Assembly: GCA_013314865.1 (NCBI GenBank)
Contig: JABUEV010000121.1
Location: 1-7,181, forward strand
DNA from: Bacteroidales bacterium
Lineage (GTDB): Bacteria; Bacteroidota; Bacteroidia; Bacteroidales; VadinHA17
DNA length: 7,181 bases
Direction of reading: 5' to 3'
Position numbers and translations under genes: made by a program. Below are positions 1 through 5,606 of the stretch, piece by piece. The notes beneath the pieces were generated by a model. The model was not told the DNA's origin. It did no database searches and worked only from the letters and a program-made list of their open reading frames with translations. Position 1 is the first letter of the stretch. The number at the start of each line of letters is the position of its first letter.

Positions 1-427
1 ATACTGTTTTGTCCTTTCCTGCCGCCGGAACTGAAAAATAGACAGGGCTGGTTGTGTTATATCTCCACAGTACTTTCTGTTCTGCCACGCTCTTAAGATT
101 ATGATCCTTTCTGATTTTAAAAGATCCATTATCCGGAATGATATTTCCGTCTATGGTTGTGACCAGATTTATGTATCCTTCCAGTGCCCGATAGCCATAA
201 TTTACTGCCATACCGGTATCATACTCATAAACCCCTGCACGGGGATACCCGTCAACTCCCTGACCAACTTCAACATTAAGGTATACCTTAGGAGGTTTTG
301 GAGGAATTTCATCCTTGTCTTTATTGCACGAAAAAATGAGAAACTGGAGTACAATTATTACGGCAATCATAATCGGTGATTCCGGGTCCATCAGGTAATT
401 GTGCTGAAATGATAGCCGTAATTTCAT
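1..427 (-). CDS. Partial lipoprotein with divergent InlB B-repeat-like domain (3' end off the left edge)
   Basis: The reading frame is open from an ATG at 427 to the left edge, about 142 codons, and the C terminus is missing. Residues 20-34 (MIAVIIVLQFLIFSC) are a hydrophobic signal ending in a lipobox-like IFSC. NKDKDE follows the Cys, as expected for an outer-membrane, possibly surface-exposed, Bacteroidota lipoprotein. After a Pro-rich linker (PPKPPK) comes a segment with VEVGQGVDGYPRAGVYEYDTG, then VNYGY, EGYINLVTTIDG and a DHNLK close. This order matches the divergent InlB B-repeat domain, a small beta-rich module of bacterial surface proteins; the match is from memory of the pattern. 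The start is uncertain: ATGs at 391 and 370 are in frame, but 427 gives a charged n-region (MKLRL) and lies about 20 bases after a good -7 element. The partner and the rest of the protein cannot be known from this window. Confidence 0.8.
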   Translation of the reverse strand, partial: MKLRLSFQHNYLMDPESPIMIAVIIVLQFLIFSCNKDKDEIPPKPPKVYLNVEVGQGVDGYPRAGVYEYDTGMAVNYGYRALEGYINLVTTIDGNIIPDNGSFKIRKDHNLKSVAEQKVLWRYNTTSPVYFSVPAAGKDKTV

Positions 428-453
428 CAATCACATTATTATGACCGCAATAT

Positions 454-461
454 CAAAGATA
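454..461 (-). promoter_or_regulatory. Bacteroidota-type -7 element upstream of the left lipoprotein
   Basis: Read on the minus strand this is TATCTTTG, a full match to the TAnnTTTG -7 consensus of the phylum's primary sigma factor. Transcription would start near 447-449, leaving a leader of about 20 bases to the ATG at 427. No convincing TTTG -33 element is visible, so the call rests on one box and its position. Confidence 0.5.
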
Positions 462-607
462 AGAAATAATTAAAGAAGCATTCATGGCAGTCCTGTTCGA
501 CTCTGAAAAGCATTTTTCATATCATTTCCTGCAGGCAATAAGATCCTATTATGTACGTTTAATTTCAAGGCTTAAATCGGATTCTCCGGAATCAACACAT
601 CAATGTC

Positions 608-1312
608 ATGAGATACATCTACATACTGCTCTGTTTGGCTCTGCTGGTAAATCTCTGTTCAAAAGATGATAACCGTAAGATTGGATTTACCTATAATTTT
701 GAAACAGGCATGGATGAATGGACTGTTGGTTATTCAGATTATCCGGCAGGACTTTCTGCCGACGACAGTCTGACCCTTTATGAAATGTCATACGGACATT
801 CATTTCTTCCTCCAACAATTGTGCCCCCTCAGGGAGGAATAAGAGTCAGGGGACATAACAGAAGCGACGATCTCTTTATGTTTATTAAAAAGGAGATAAA
901 CGGTTTGTCAACCGACACTTATTATGCTGTCAGTTTTGAAATTGAGATTGCTTCCAATGCCCCGACCAATGCATCCGGGATAGGCGGAGCACCGGGAGAG
1001 GGAGTGACAATAAAGGCCGGTGCTGTGGATCATGAGCCGGAAAACATAATTGATGCCGGTAACTGGTATCGTCTGAACATCGACAAAGGGAACCAGCAGC
1101 AGGGAGGGGAAGATGTTGCCATACTCGGCAATATAGGGGTTTCAGACACAACAACAGTTTATACCCTGATTGAACGGAAGAATTCAATTCCTCTTGTTAA
1201 AAAAAGTGACAGTTCAGGAAACCTGTGGGTGATAATCGGAACCGACAGCGGATTTGAAGGATTAACAGAGCTTTATTATTCAGCCGTTAAAATAGTCTTT
1301 GAGGAACAATAA
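608..1312 (+). CDS. Lipoprotein of unknown function, probably surface exposed
   Basis: The gene encodes 234 residues. The N terminus MRYIYILLCLALLVNLC is a lipoprotein signal with Cys17 as the likely modified residue; the lipobox VNLC is imperfect but tolerable in this phylum. SKDD follows immediately, resembling the lipoprotein export signal (Lys plus acidic residues) that sends Bacteroidota lipoproteins to the cell surface. The mature part has no membrane segment and no Cys. It is rich in Gly, Ser, Thr and Asp, with motifs such as YNFETGMDEWTVGYSDYP near residues 29-46, IEIASNAPTNASG near 112-124 and WVIIGTDSGFEG near 207-218. This looks like a beta-sandwich, carbohydrate-binding-like fold, which is inference. 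I do not recognise a named family. It is divergent from the left lipoprotein and convergent with the phosphoesterase. A weak -7-like TACGTTTA lies at 554-561. Confidence 0.85.
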   Translation: MRYIYILLCLALLVNLCSKDDNRKIGFTYNFETGMDEWTVGYSDYPAGLSADDSLTLYEMSYGHSFLPPTIVPPQGGIRVRGHNRSDDLFMFIKKEINGLSTDTYYAVSFEIEIASNAPTNASGIGGAPGEGVTIKAGAVDHEPENIIDAGNWYRLNIDKGNQQQGGEDVAILGNIGVSDTTTVYTLIERKNSIPLVKKSDSSGNLWVIIGTDSGFEGLTELYYSAVKIVFEEQ

Positions 1313-1391
1313 ATCGCCTTAAATGACCCCCAACCCGGGATGGTTGAATATTACCTGTAAAAAAATAGAATGTCAGTCTGAATGTCATTGC

Positions 1392-1412
1392 GGCTTTTTA
1401 TATAAAACAGCC
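1392..1412. terminator. Imperfect palindrome between convergent genes, possible weak bidirectional terminator
   Basis: A 21-bp palindrome (GGCT, an AT-rich core TTTTATATAAAA, AGCC) with one mismatched pair covers the stop codon of the phosphoesterase gene, in the gap between two convergent genes. It has a U-rich left arm and could form a small hairpin in either transcript. There is no clean U-tract after the stem, so the terminator role is tentative. Confidence 0.25.
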
Positions 1413-2171
1413 ATCATAATCAGTCACGGGATCATTTTGTGACAGGTCAATTACCCTGTGAAAGCCGGGATTCCCGTTTTTATGAGTTGCTGTTCCTGCA
1501 TTGTAGCATCGCGGAATACCCCATGTGCCGTGCAATATCTTTCCGGCTGAGGTTTTGCTTCTGTGATAGTGACCAAAAAGAAGAACATCAATCTTGTTTT
1601 CTATTATGTCTCTGAGATCATCACTGTCTTTCAACTGCCGTCCTAATTTGAAGTCAAACGGGTGATGATGAAGGTAAACAACTTTCTTCAGGTTTCTGAC
1701 AGAAGAATCCTCAAGTATCTTTCTTAGGCGCTCAAGCTGTTCCCTCCCAAGTTCTCCCTGTGCCAGCACTCTGTCATACCAGTTAAGTTCTTCAGCAGTT
1801 GAATCAAGTCCGATAAATGCCGTTTCTTCAATAATATCAAGTTTCGGATATGTAATTCCCGGATCACCGTAAAATATCTCCTTGAATATTCTGACATTTT
1901 TAACATTTCCGACAGTACCGGTTCCATAGTCATGATTACCGGGTACAACAAGCACATGGTAGCCCAGTGTTTTAAGGTTCTCAATCGCCGATGCAGCTTT
2001 TTCCCTTTGATCAGGCTTGTTGACATTATCAGCCAGATCCCCGGTTATTACAATCACATACTCTTCAACTGGCTGCATCCTCCTGGCAATATTTAAGATT
2101 ATGGTTTCAAACTTTTCTGCACAATCCTTATGGCCGATATGCAGATCTGAAAGGTGAATAATCTTTTTCAT
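1398..2171 (-). CDS. Calcineurin-like metallophosphoesterase
   Basis: The gene encodes 257 residues, cytoplasmic, with no signal peptide. It carries the full set of two-metal metallophosphoesterase motifs in order: D9-L-H11 (SDLHIGH), G44-D45 (TGDLAD), G78-N-H-D81 (PGNHD), the His-rich LHHHP at 167-171 and G200-H-Y-H203. These residues bind the dinuclear metal centre and the phosphate, so the enzyme should hydrolyse a phosphomonoester or phosphodiester. The overall pattern resembles the class III cyclic-nucleotide phosphodiesterase (CpdA-like or Icc-like) group, but the substrate cannot be read from the sequence. The start MKKIIHLSDLH is the usual one, with the first motif a few residues in. 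It lies 71 bases downstream of the aldo/keto reductase gene on the same strand, so co-transcription is possible; I see no good promoter in the gap. Confidence 0.93.
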   Translation of the reverse strand: MKKIIHLSDLHIGHKDCAEKFETIILNIARRMQPVEEYVIVITGDLADNVNKPDQREKAASAIENLKTLGYHVLVVPGNHDYGTGTVGNVKNVRIFKEIFYGDPGITYPKLDIIEETAFIGLDSTAEELNWYDRVLAQGELGREQLERLRKILEDSSVRNLKKVVYLHHHPFDFKLGRQLKDSDDLRDIIENKIDVLLFGHYHRSKTSAGKILHGTWGIPRCYNAGTATHKNGNPGFHRVIDLSQNDPVTDYDGCFI

Positions 2172-2242
2172 TCCGGAATTGTTTTATTCATTCAGTTGGG
2201 GCTGTACCTTAGTTCCTGACGGCTTGATGAAAACATTTTATA

Positions 2243-3460
2243 TCAGCAATATATTTCTTTCAGTTCATGTATACGGCTGGCAATTGGTACACTGAACTGA
2301 CATTTTCCTGTGCATGAATTGCAATTTTTGCAGACATCAAGACCTTTGCCGGCCTGGATTGAAGAGAGGGTCTGTTTAGCCATCAGAAGATTCCCGTACG
2401 AAATTGAATACATGTGAGTTCTCATGAGCGAAGGTATGTCTGCCTTTTGAGGACATGAATCCACACAGTGCCTGCATTGTCTGCATACAGACCTGATTGC
2501 CATTCTGACCTCCCTGCTTTTCAGAAATTTTTCCTCTTCTTCTGTAAAGCTAAGGTTGTAAGCAACAGCAACATCTTCGTTCAACTGGGGGAATGTGGTA
2601 AATCCCGGTACAGCAGTTGTAATATATTCATTATTCAGTGCCCATTTCAAGAGAGCAGTATTCATCAGTGTCCCTTCGAAATACTTTTGTTGTTCAACAG
2701 GAAGATCCTGTTTATACCAGCCCTGCTGGCACTGTGTCTTCATTGCCACCAGTCCGATTCCAGCCTCATGGGCAATACGAATGGCTTCGGCTACTCTTGT
2801 ATCGTTGCTTAATCCATAATGGTACGATAAAAGCACAACATCATAGAATTTTCTTTTTGCTGCATCTGTCAGCTGGTCAGGCCAGTCAACATGGGTTGAG
2901 AAACCAGTAAATCTTATCTTCTTTTTTGCTTTGAGTTCCGTAAAGGCGTCAAGTATGTAGCGGTCGTTTATCTGTTCCACCGACTGCATGTCGTGATAGT
3001 AAAGAATATCAACATAATCCATCTGGAGCCTTGAAAGACTCTCCTCAAACCTTTGGAGAAACATTTTCTTTCTTTCCTTACCCCTTGGTGGAAGCGGACT
3101 TGGCAAAAGGATTTTAGTGGCAATGATTGCTTCATTTCTGGTTACATTCAGTTCACGCAGGACAGAACCTACCATTTTTTCATTATTTCCGTTCTGATAT
3201 ACCCATGCAGTGTCAAACATTCGTATGCCTGCCTCCCATGCTCCTCTTACAAGTCCGGGATTATTTGCATTCATGACACCCATGCTTACCACAGGCAGGG
3301 AGATGCCTGTTCTGCCCAGGGTTCTACGGATCATCTTTTCCTGGTTTCCGATAGTTCTTCTTTCCGAAGAGGAAGCGATTACCGTTGCTGATGAAATGCC
3401 AAGTACATTCATAGCCGCAATCTGCCTGGCAGAGCTGGTTAAGAATTTTCTTCTGTCCAT
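2243..3460 (-). CDS. Aldo/keto reductase with twin-arginine signal and C-terminal 2x[4Fe-4S] ferredoxin-like domain
   Basis: The gene encodes 405 residues in three parts. Residues 1-35 start with MDRRKFLTSS, a twin-arginine (Tat) motif, followed by a short, mildly hydrophobic region, so export of the folded protein is likely. Residues 43-310 are an aldo/keto reductase barrel: RRTLGRTGISLPVVSMG opens it and all four catalytic residues can be placed, D83 and Y88 (FDTAWVYQNG), K116 (ATK) and H156 (YYHD). Residues 326-336 (CRQCRHCVDSC) and 377-387 (CKNCNSCTGKC) are two C-x2-C-x2-C-x3-C clusters, the first followed by Pro, as in bacterial ferredoxins. The architecture matches the COG1453-type aldo/keto reductases. 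Those are NAD(P)H-linked carbonyl or alcohol oxidoreductases; the substrate here and the electron partner of the clusters are unknown. It may be transcribed with the phosphoesterase 71 bases downstream. Confidence 0.93.
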   Translation of the reverse strand: MDRRKFLTSSARQIAAMNVLGISSATVIASSSERRTIGNQEKMIRRTLGRTGISLPVVSMGVMNANNPGLVRGAWEAGIRMFDTAWVYQNGNNEKMVGSVLRELNVTRNEAIIATKILLPSPLPPRGKERKKMFLQRFEESLSRLQMDYVDILYYHDMQSVEQINDRYILDAFTELKAKKKIRFTGFSTHVDWPDQLTDAAKRKFYDVVLLSYHYGLSNDTRVAEAIRIAHEAGIGLVAMKTQCQQGWYKQDLPVEQQKYFEGTLMNTALLKWALNNEYITTAVPGFTTFPQLNEDVAVAYNLSFTEEEEKFLKSREVRMAIRSVCRQCRHCVDSCPQKADIPSLMRTHMYSISYGNLLMAKQTLSSIQAGKGLDVCKNCNSCTGKCQFSVPIASRIHELKEIYC

Positions 3461-3585
3461 TTTTAATGATTTATTTTATGCTGATGATTTCGTCATAAAA
3501 ATAATCCGAAAGGGTTAATCTCCATCTCACTGATTAAAAATTTTCTGTAAAGATGATTATTACCTAGAAAGCAATTGCCAGTTGC

Positions 3586-3625
3586 TAATCCTTGAATCCT
3601 TCCTGCCTCAATCAGTTAATCAGCA
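3586..3625 (+). repeat. Degenerate 8-bp period array (TAATCCTT-like), five units
   Basis: In phase 8 the stretch reads TAATCCTT, GAATCCTT, CCTGCCTC, AATCAGTT, AATCAGCA. The first unit is identical to a unit at 5579-5586 in the larger array upstream of the MFS gene. It sits in the 217-bp gap between the reductase and glycosyltransferase genes. The last three units are well drifted, so this may be a remnant. Confidence 0.4.
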
Positions 3626-3652
3626 TTTAATTGTTATTAGATCGGGTTGACG

Positions 3653-3674
3653 GCCGGATTGATCATCAACCGGC
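3653..3674 (-). terminator. Hairpin just after the glycosyltransferase stop, possible terminator
   Basis: GCCGG at 3653-3657 pairs with CCGGC at 3670-3674, and TTG/CAA extends the stem past one bulged A. It starts four bases after the stop codon of the glycosyltransferase gene. The sequence beyond the stem on the minus strand is not U-rich, so this is at best a non-canonical terminator or a 3'-end stabilising structure. Confidence 0.35.
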
Positions 3675-3677
3675 AGG

Positions 3678-4349
3678 TCATAAGATAATTTTATTTGTAA
3701 GGGAATCAGGATTTTCGTGATGATAAATATAAGTCGGGAGCTTTATTTCTGCCATTGAAACCTTACTGTCTCTGATTCTCTCATAAAGGTCATAGTCAGC
3801 AGCAAGCATTATATCCCTGAAACCTCCGAGAGAAAGAAGAAGTTCTCGTTCAACAATAAAAGTCCCGCTTATCATACATTCATCAAGCCTTATTTTTACC
3901 GAGGGATCGTCTTTATCAGGCACATAGGGATTTCCTAAAATTTTAGCTCCACCATATAGAAACTTCACTTCAGGATTTTTTTGAAGGTACACCTTTCTTG
4001 ATTCAAGGTGGACTGGGTCATATTCATCGTCTGAGTCAAGAAAGGTAATATACTTTCCACATGAGGCTTTTATTCCTGTATTTCTTGATAAAAGAAAACC
4101 GCTGTGGGATTTTCGGATATATTTGACGCCAGGATAAGGCTTCAGAAAGGGCAAAACTCTGGAGTAAGTATCATCTGTGCTTCCATCATCTACTATGAGA
4201 ACTTCCCAGCTTGTTTCAGTCTGGTTTAAAAGGGAGTTTAAAGCTCTTGTCAGAAGTTCTGCCCTGTTATAAGTAGCTATGACAACAGAAAAGAATGGAT
4301 ATGATGATTCGTTTTCAATTCTGCTATTATGACTGATAGTCCCGCTCAT
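3678..4349 (-). CDS. Family 2 (GT-A fold) glycosyltransferase
   Basis: The gene encodes 223 residues. Residues 20-29 (FSVVIATYNR) and 54-61 (DDGSTDDT) are the nucleotide-sugar binding opening of GT2 enzymes. S87-RNTGIKASCGKYITFLDSDDEYDP contains the DxD-type metal site at D105-S-D107-D108. Residues 159-186 (MISGTFIVERELLLSLGGF, then AADYD) contain the acceptor-side region, with D185 or D187 as candidate catalytic base. There is no membrane segment, so the enzyme is cytoplasmic or peripheral; it transfers a sugar from a nucleotide donor to an unidentified acceptor. It is compact, lacking the C-terminal extension of many GT2 proteins, but appears complete. It stands alone without other polysaccharide genes. 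The start is the first ATG; the SVVIATYNR motif lies about 20 residues in, slightly further than usual. Confidence 0.92.
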   Translation of the reverse strand: MSGTISHNSRIENESSYPFFSVVIATYNRAELLTRALNSLLNQTETSWEVLIVDDGSTDDTYSRVLPFLKPYPGVKYIRKSHSGFLLSRNTGIKASCGKYITFLDSDDEYDPVHLESRKVYLQKNPEVKFLYGGAKILGNPYVPDKDDPSVKIRLDECMISGTFIVERELLLSLGGFRDIMLAADYDLYERIRDSKVSMAEIKLPTYIYHHENPDSLTNKIIL

Positions 4350-4446
4350 GCCGGAAATAAACTACCTTAAAGATTGAACATAACAGGCCACCTCTCGGAT
4401 TGCATGTATAAATTTAATAAATTCTTCCATAGAAGGTATAATTTTC

Positions 4447-4454
4447 TAATTTTG
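4447..4454 (+). promoter_or_regulatory. Bacteroidota-type -7 element for the small glycine-zipper gene
   Basis: TAATTTTG fully matches TAnnTTTG. The predicted start of transcription, near 4459-4462, leaves an AT-rich leader of about 16-19 bases before the ATG at 4478, without a Shine-Dalgarno motif. No clear -33 TTTG is seen about 20 bases upstream. Confidence 0.5.
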
Positions 4455-4477
4455 ATGATTTAATAAATAACCTTAAT

Positions 4478-4672
4478 ATGCAGAAAAACCAAAGAGGGTC
4501 AGGCAAGCTGGCAACGGGCATCTCTCTGGGGATAGCAATTGGAGCAGGTCTTGGTGTGGCAATTGGATCAGTTACAAGGGAAGTCGGAATGTGGCTGGGA
4601 ATAGGCGTAGTATGCGGGATAGCTTTCGGTGTGGCTTTTGCTTCAATGCTCGAGAAAAAAGACAAGGAGTGA
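4478..4672 (+). CDS. Small two-helix glycine-zipper membrane protein
   Basis: The gene encodes 64 residues: a basic N terminus (MQKNQRGSGK), one hydrophobic helix at about 11-31, a short loop with R34 and E35, a second helix at about 36-56 and a charged tail (EKKDKE). Helix 1 has glycines exactly every four residues (G14, G18, G22, G26, G30), a perfect GxxxG ladder. Helix 2 has G37, G41, G43, G47 and G51. Such glycine zippers pack helices tightly and often drive oligomerisation in membranes. The protein is probably in the inner membrane as a hairpin with both ends in the cytoplasm (inference). I cannot give a function; small Gly-rich membrane proteins of this type are common and mostly uncharacterised. 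Support for expression comes from the good -7 element just upstream. The opposite strand is also open here (4414-4665) but looks like a shadow. Confidence 0.75.
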   Translation: MQKNQRGSGKLATGISLGIAIGAGLGVAIGSVTREVGMWLGIGVVCGIAFGVAFASMLEKKDKE

Positions 4673-4710
4673 CTGGCGACCTCAGTTTTTGTGATTCTTA
4701 TCTTGATTAA

Positions 4711-4782
4711 GGGACTGAGAGACTGAGAGACTAAGGGACTAAGGGACTAAGAGACTAAGTGACTAATGGACTAAGAGATTGA
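4711..4782 (+). repeat. Tandem array of nine 8-bp units, consensus GRGACTAA
   Basis: Nine consecutive units keep an exact 8-bp phase: GGGACTGA, GAGACTGA, GAGACTAA, GGGACTAA (twice), GAGACTAA, GTGACTAA, TGGACTAA, GAGATTGA. Differences fall mainly at unit positions 1, 2 and 7; the GACT core is kept in eight of nine. The outer units are more divergent than the inner ones. Because 8 is coprime with 3 and the unit contains TAA or TGA, all plus-strand frames are closed, so it is not coding. It follows the glycine-zipper gene by 38 bases. Confidence 0.95.
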
Positions 4783-4830
4783 TATAAAGGAGGCTATCGG
4801 GGCTGGTAAAATAATGACTTATTAACCCTC

Positions 4831-4870
4831 GACTGCAAGACTTCAGGACTCCAAGACTGCAAGACTAATT
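4831..4870 (+). repeat. Tandem array of five 8-bp units, consensus GACTNCAA
   Basis: Units GACTGCAA, GACTTCAG, GACTCCAA, GACTGCAA, GACTAATT follow in exact 8-bp phase. The unit shares the GACT core with the array at 4711-4782 but differs in its second half. The array is separated from that one by 48 bases of ordinary sequence and ends 54 bases before the DUF4157-type gene. Confidence 0.9.
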
Positions 4871-4924
4871 GAAATCAAAAGTCCCGATTTGTAGAAAGAA
4901 AAACCTGATCAACCTGGCTATTGA

Positions 4925-5437
4925 ATGTCCGGACAGAGAAAGATCTTTATAATACCGGCACTGCTTATAAAAGCAATCCGCACAGTAATTTCAGCTGTGG
5001 CCGGTTTTGTCTTTGGATCGATAGCCGGATGGATATATTACGGATTTCTACTGGCTGTCAATGCAGGCAAAAAGAGGCATTCTCTCTCTCCTGACATTAC
5101 AAACAAATTGCAAAAGTGGTATCCTTCTGTTGATCTGGGTAAAGTCAGAATTGTCGGCAGTGCGAAGGGCGTGCCCAGGGGCAAAACAGCTGTAACCCAT
5201 GGTAATAGCATCTTCATCGGGGAGAAATTTTCTGAAAATAATTGTAACAATTATGAACTTCTCCTTCATGAGCTTGTCCATGTTGAACAATATAAGAAAT
5301 ACGGCAAAGGGCTCTTTTATATTCTTTACGGATTTCAGTACCTTAAAGCAGGATTTTCATATCATGGGATAGAGCTTGAAAAAGAGGCCTTTAATTATGA
5401 AAGAAGGCAGAGCAATCAGTCGCAGGAGGTATGGTAA
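4925..5437 (+). CDS. Membrane-anchored DUF4157-like protein with HExxH metallopeptidase motif
   Basis: The gene encodes 170 residues. One hydrophobic segment at about 21-46 (from TVISAVAGFVFG to FLLAV) after a basic N terminus (QRK, K16, R19) anchors it in the membrane. A soluble part follows: LSPDITNKLQKWYPSVDLGKVR (about 54-75), a THGNSIFIGE strand (91-100) and H115-E-L-V-H119-VEQ, with E154-A in ELEKEAFNYE further on. This order (a predicted helix, V/I-R-I strand, HExxH, then an acidic E-x-EA segment) is that of the DUF4157 domain, known from extracellular contractile injection system loci and many stand-alone bacterial proteins. H115 and H119 would bind zinc, with E116 catalytic and E154 a candidate third ligand. 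Activity and substrate are unknown. No injection-system gene is nearby. Repeat arrays lie on both sides of the gene. Confidence 0.82.
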   Translation: MSGQRKIFIIPALLIKAIRTVISAVAGFVFGSIAGWIYYGFLLAVNAGKKRHSLSPDITNKLQKWYPSVDLGKVRIVGSAKGVPRGKTAVTHGNSIFIGEKFSENNCNNYELLLHELVHVEQYKKYGKGLFYILYGFQYLKAGFSYHGIELEKEAFNYERRQSNQSQEVW

Positions 5438-5461
5438 AACTAATCGTATGTGTCGGGATTA

Positions 5462-5509
5462 GGTCTTCTGGTCTGCTGGTCTTCTGGTCTGCTGGTCTGC
5501 TGGTCTGAC
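5462..5509 (+). repeat. Tandem array of six 8-bp units, consensus GGTCTGCT
   Basis: Units GGTCTTCT, GGTCTGCT, GGTCTTCT, GGTCTGCT, GGTCTGCT, GGTCTGAC are in exact 8-bp phase. Two variants alternate (TTCT and GCT endings). The reverse complement AGCAGACC shares an AGAC core with the arrays at 4711 and 4831 and is the unit of the array at 7031-7054, where it appears in the opposite orientation. It starts 24 bases after the stop of the DUF4157-type gene. Confidence 0.95.
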
Positions 5510-5522
5510 AAATTAAATTTTT

Positions 5523-5594
5523 AAATCTTCAAATCCTCATGTATTCAAATCCTCACATCCTCTAATCCTCACATCTTCTAATCCTTAAATTCAT
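5523..5594 (+). repeat. Tandem array of 8-9 degenerate 8-bp units, consensus AAATCCTC
   Basis: In phase 8 this reads AAATCTTC, AAATCCTC, ATGTATTC, AAATCCTC, ACATCCTC, TAATCCTC, ACATCTTC, TAATCCTT and a decayed AAATTCAT. It is separated from the GGTCTGCT array by only 13 AT-rich bases. Its right end overlaps by one base the -7 element of the MFS gene, so the array supplies the spacer and any -33 region of that promoter. Confidence 0.88.
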
Positions 5595-5601
5595 ATATTT
5601 G
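5594..5601 (+). promoter_or_regulatory. Bacteroidota-type -7 element abutting the MFS start codon
   Basis: TATATTTG fully matches TAnnTTTG and ends only five bases before the ATG at 5607. With the usual 4-7 base distance from this box to the transcription start, the mRNA would begin at or within a few bases of the ATG, giving a leaderless or nearly leaderless message. If the real promoter lies further upstream the match may be chance. Confidence 0.4.
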
Positions 5602-5606
5602 CTTTC

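Noticed and set aside
202..260. Apparent frameshift in the left lipoprotein
   Set aside because: It came from miscounting a run of four C on the minus strand; with the run read correctly the frame stays open to the edge.
101..379. Open plus frame of 92 codons
   Set aside because: It is antisense to the left lipoprotein, whose minus-strand frame has a lipobox and an InlB B-repeat-like pattern.
484..669. Open plus frame of 61 codons
   Set aside because: It overlaps the start of the well-supported lipoprotein at 608 in another frame, has no recognisable domain, and its composition does not look like a real protein.
1331..1346. CAACC/GGTTG hairpin after the 608-1312 gene
   Set aside because: The stem is only five pairs and the A-run comes 14 bases later with no U-tract, so it is not a credible terminator.
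1368..1387. GAATGTCA direct repeat, 12-base period
   Set aside because: Two 8-bp copies in one gap are too short and too few to separate from chance.
4414..4665. Open minus frame opposite the glycine-zipper gene
   Set aside because: Its Pro/Thr/Ala/Ile-rich translation is what the complement of Gly-rich membrane codons gives; the plus frame has a promoter match and proper membrane helices.
4786..4823. AAGGAGG sequence resembling a Shine-Dalgarno site
   Set aside because: The next ATG (4814) is too far and gives only Met-Thr-Tyr before a stop; the phylum rarely uses such sites.
4711..5594. CRISPR-like array
   Set aside because: Units are 8 bp and contiguous with no spacers, and no cas gene is present.
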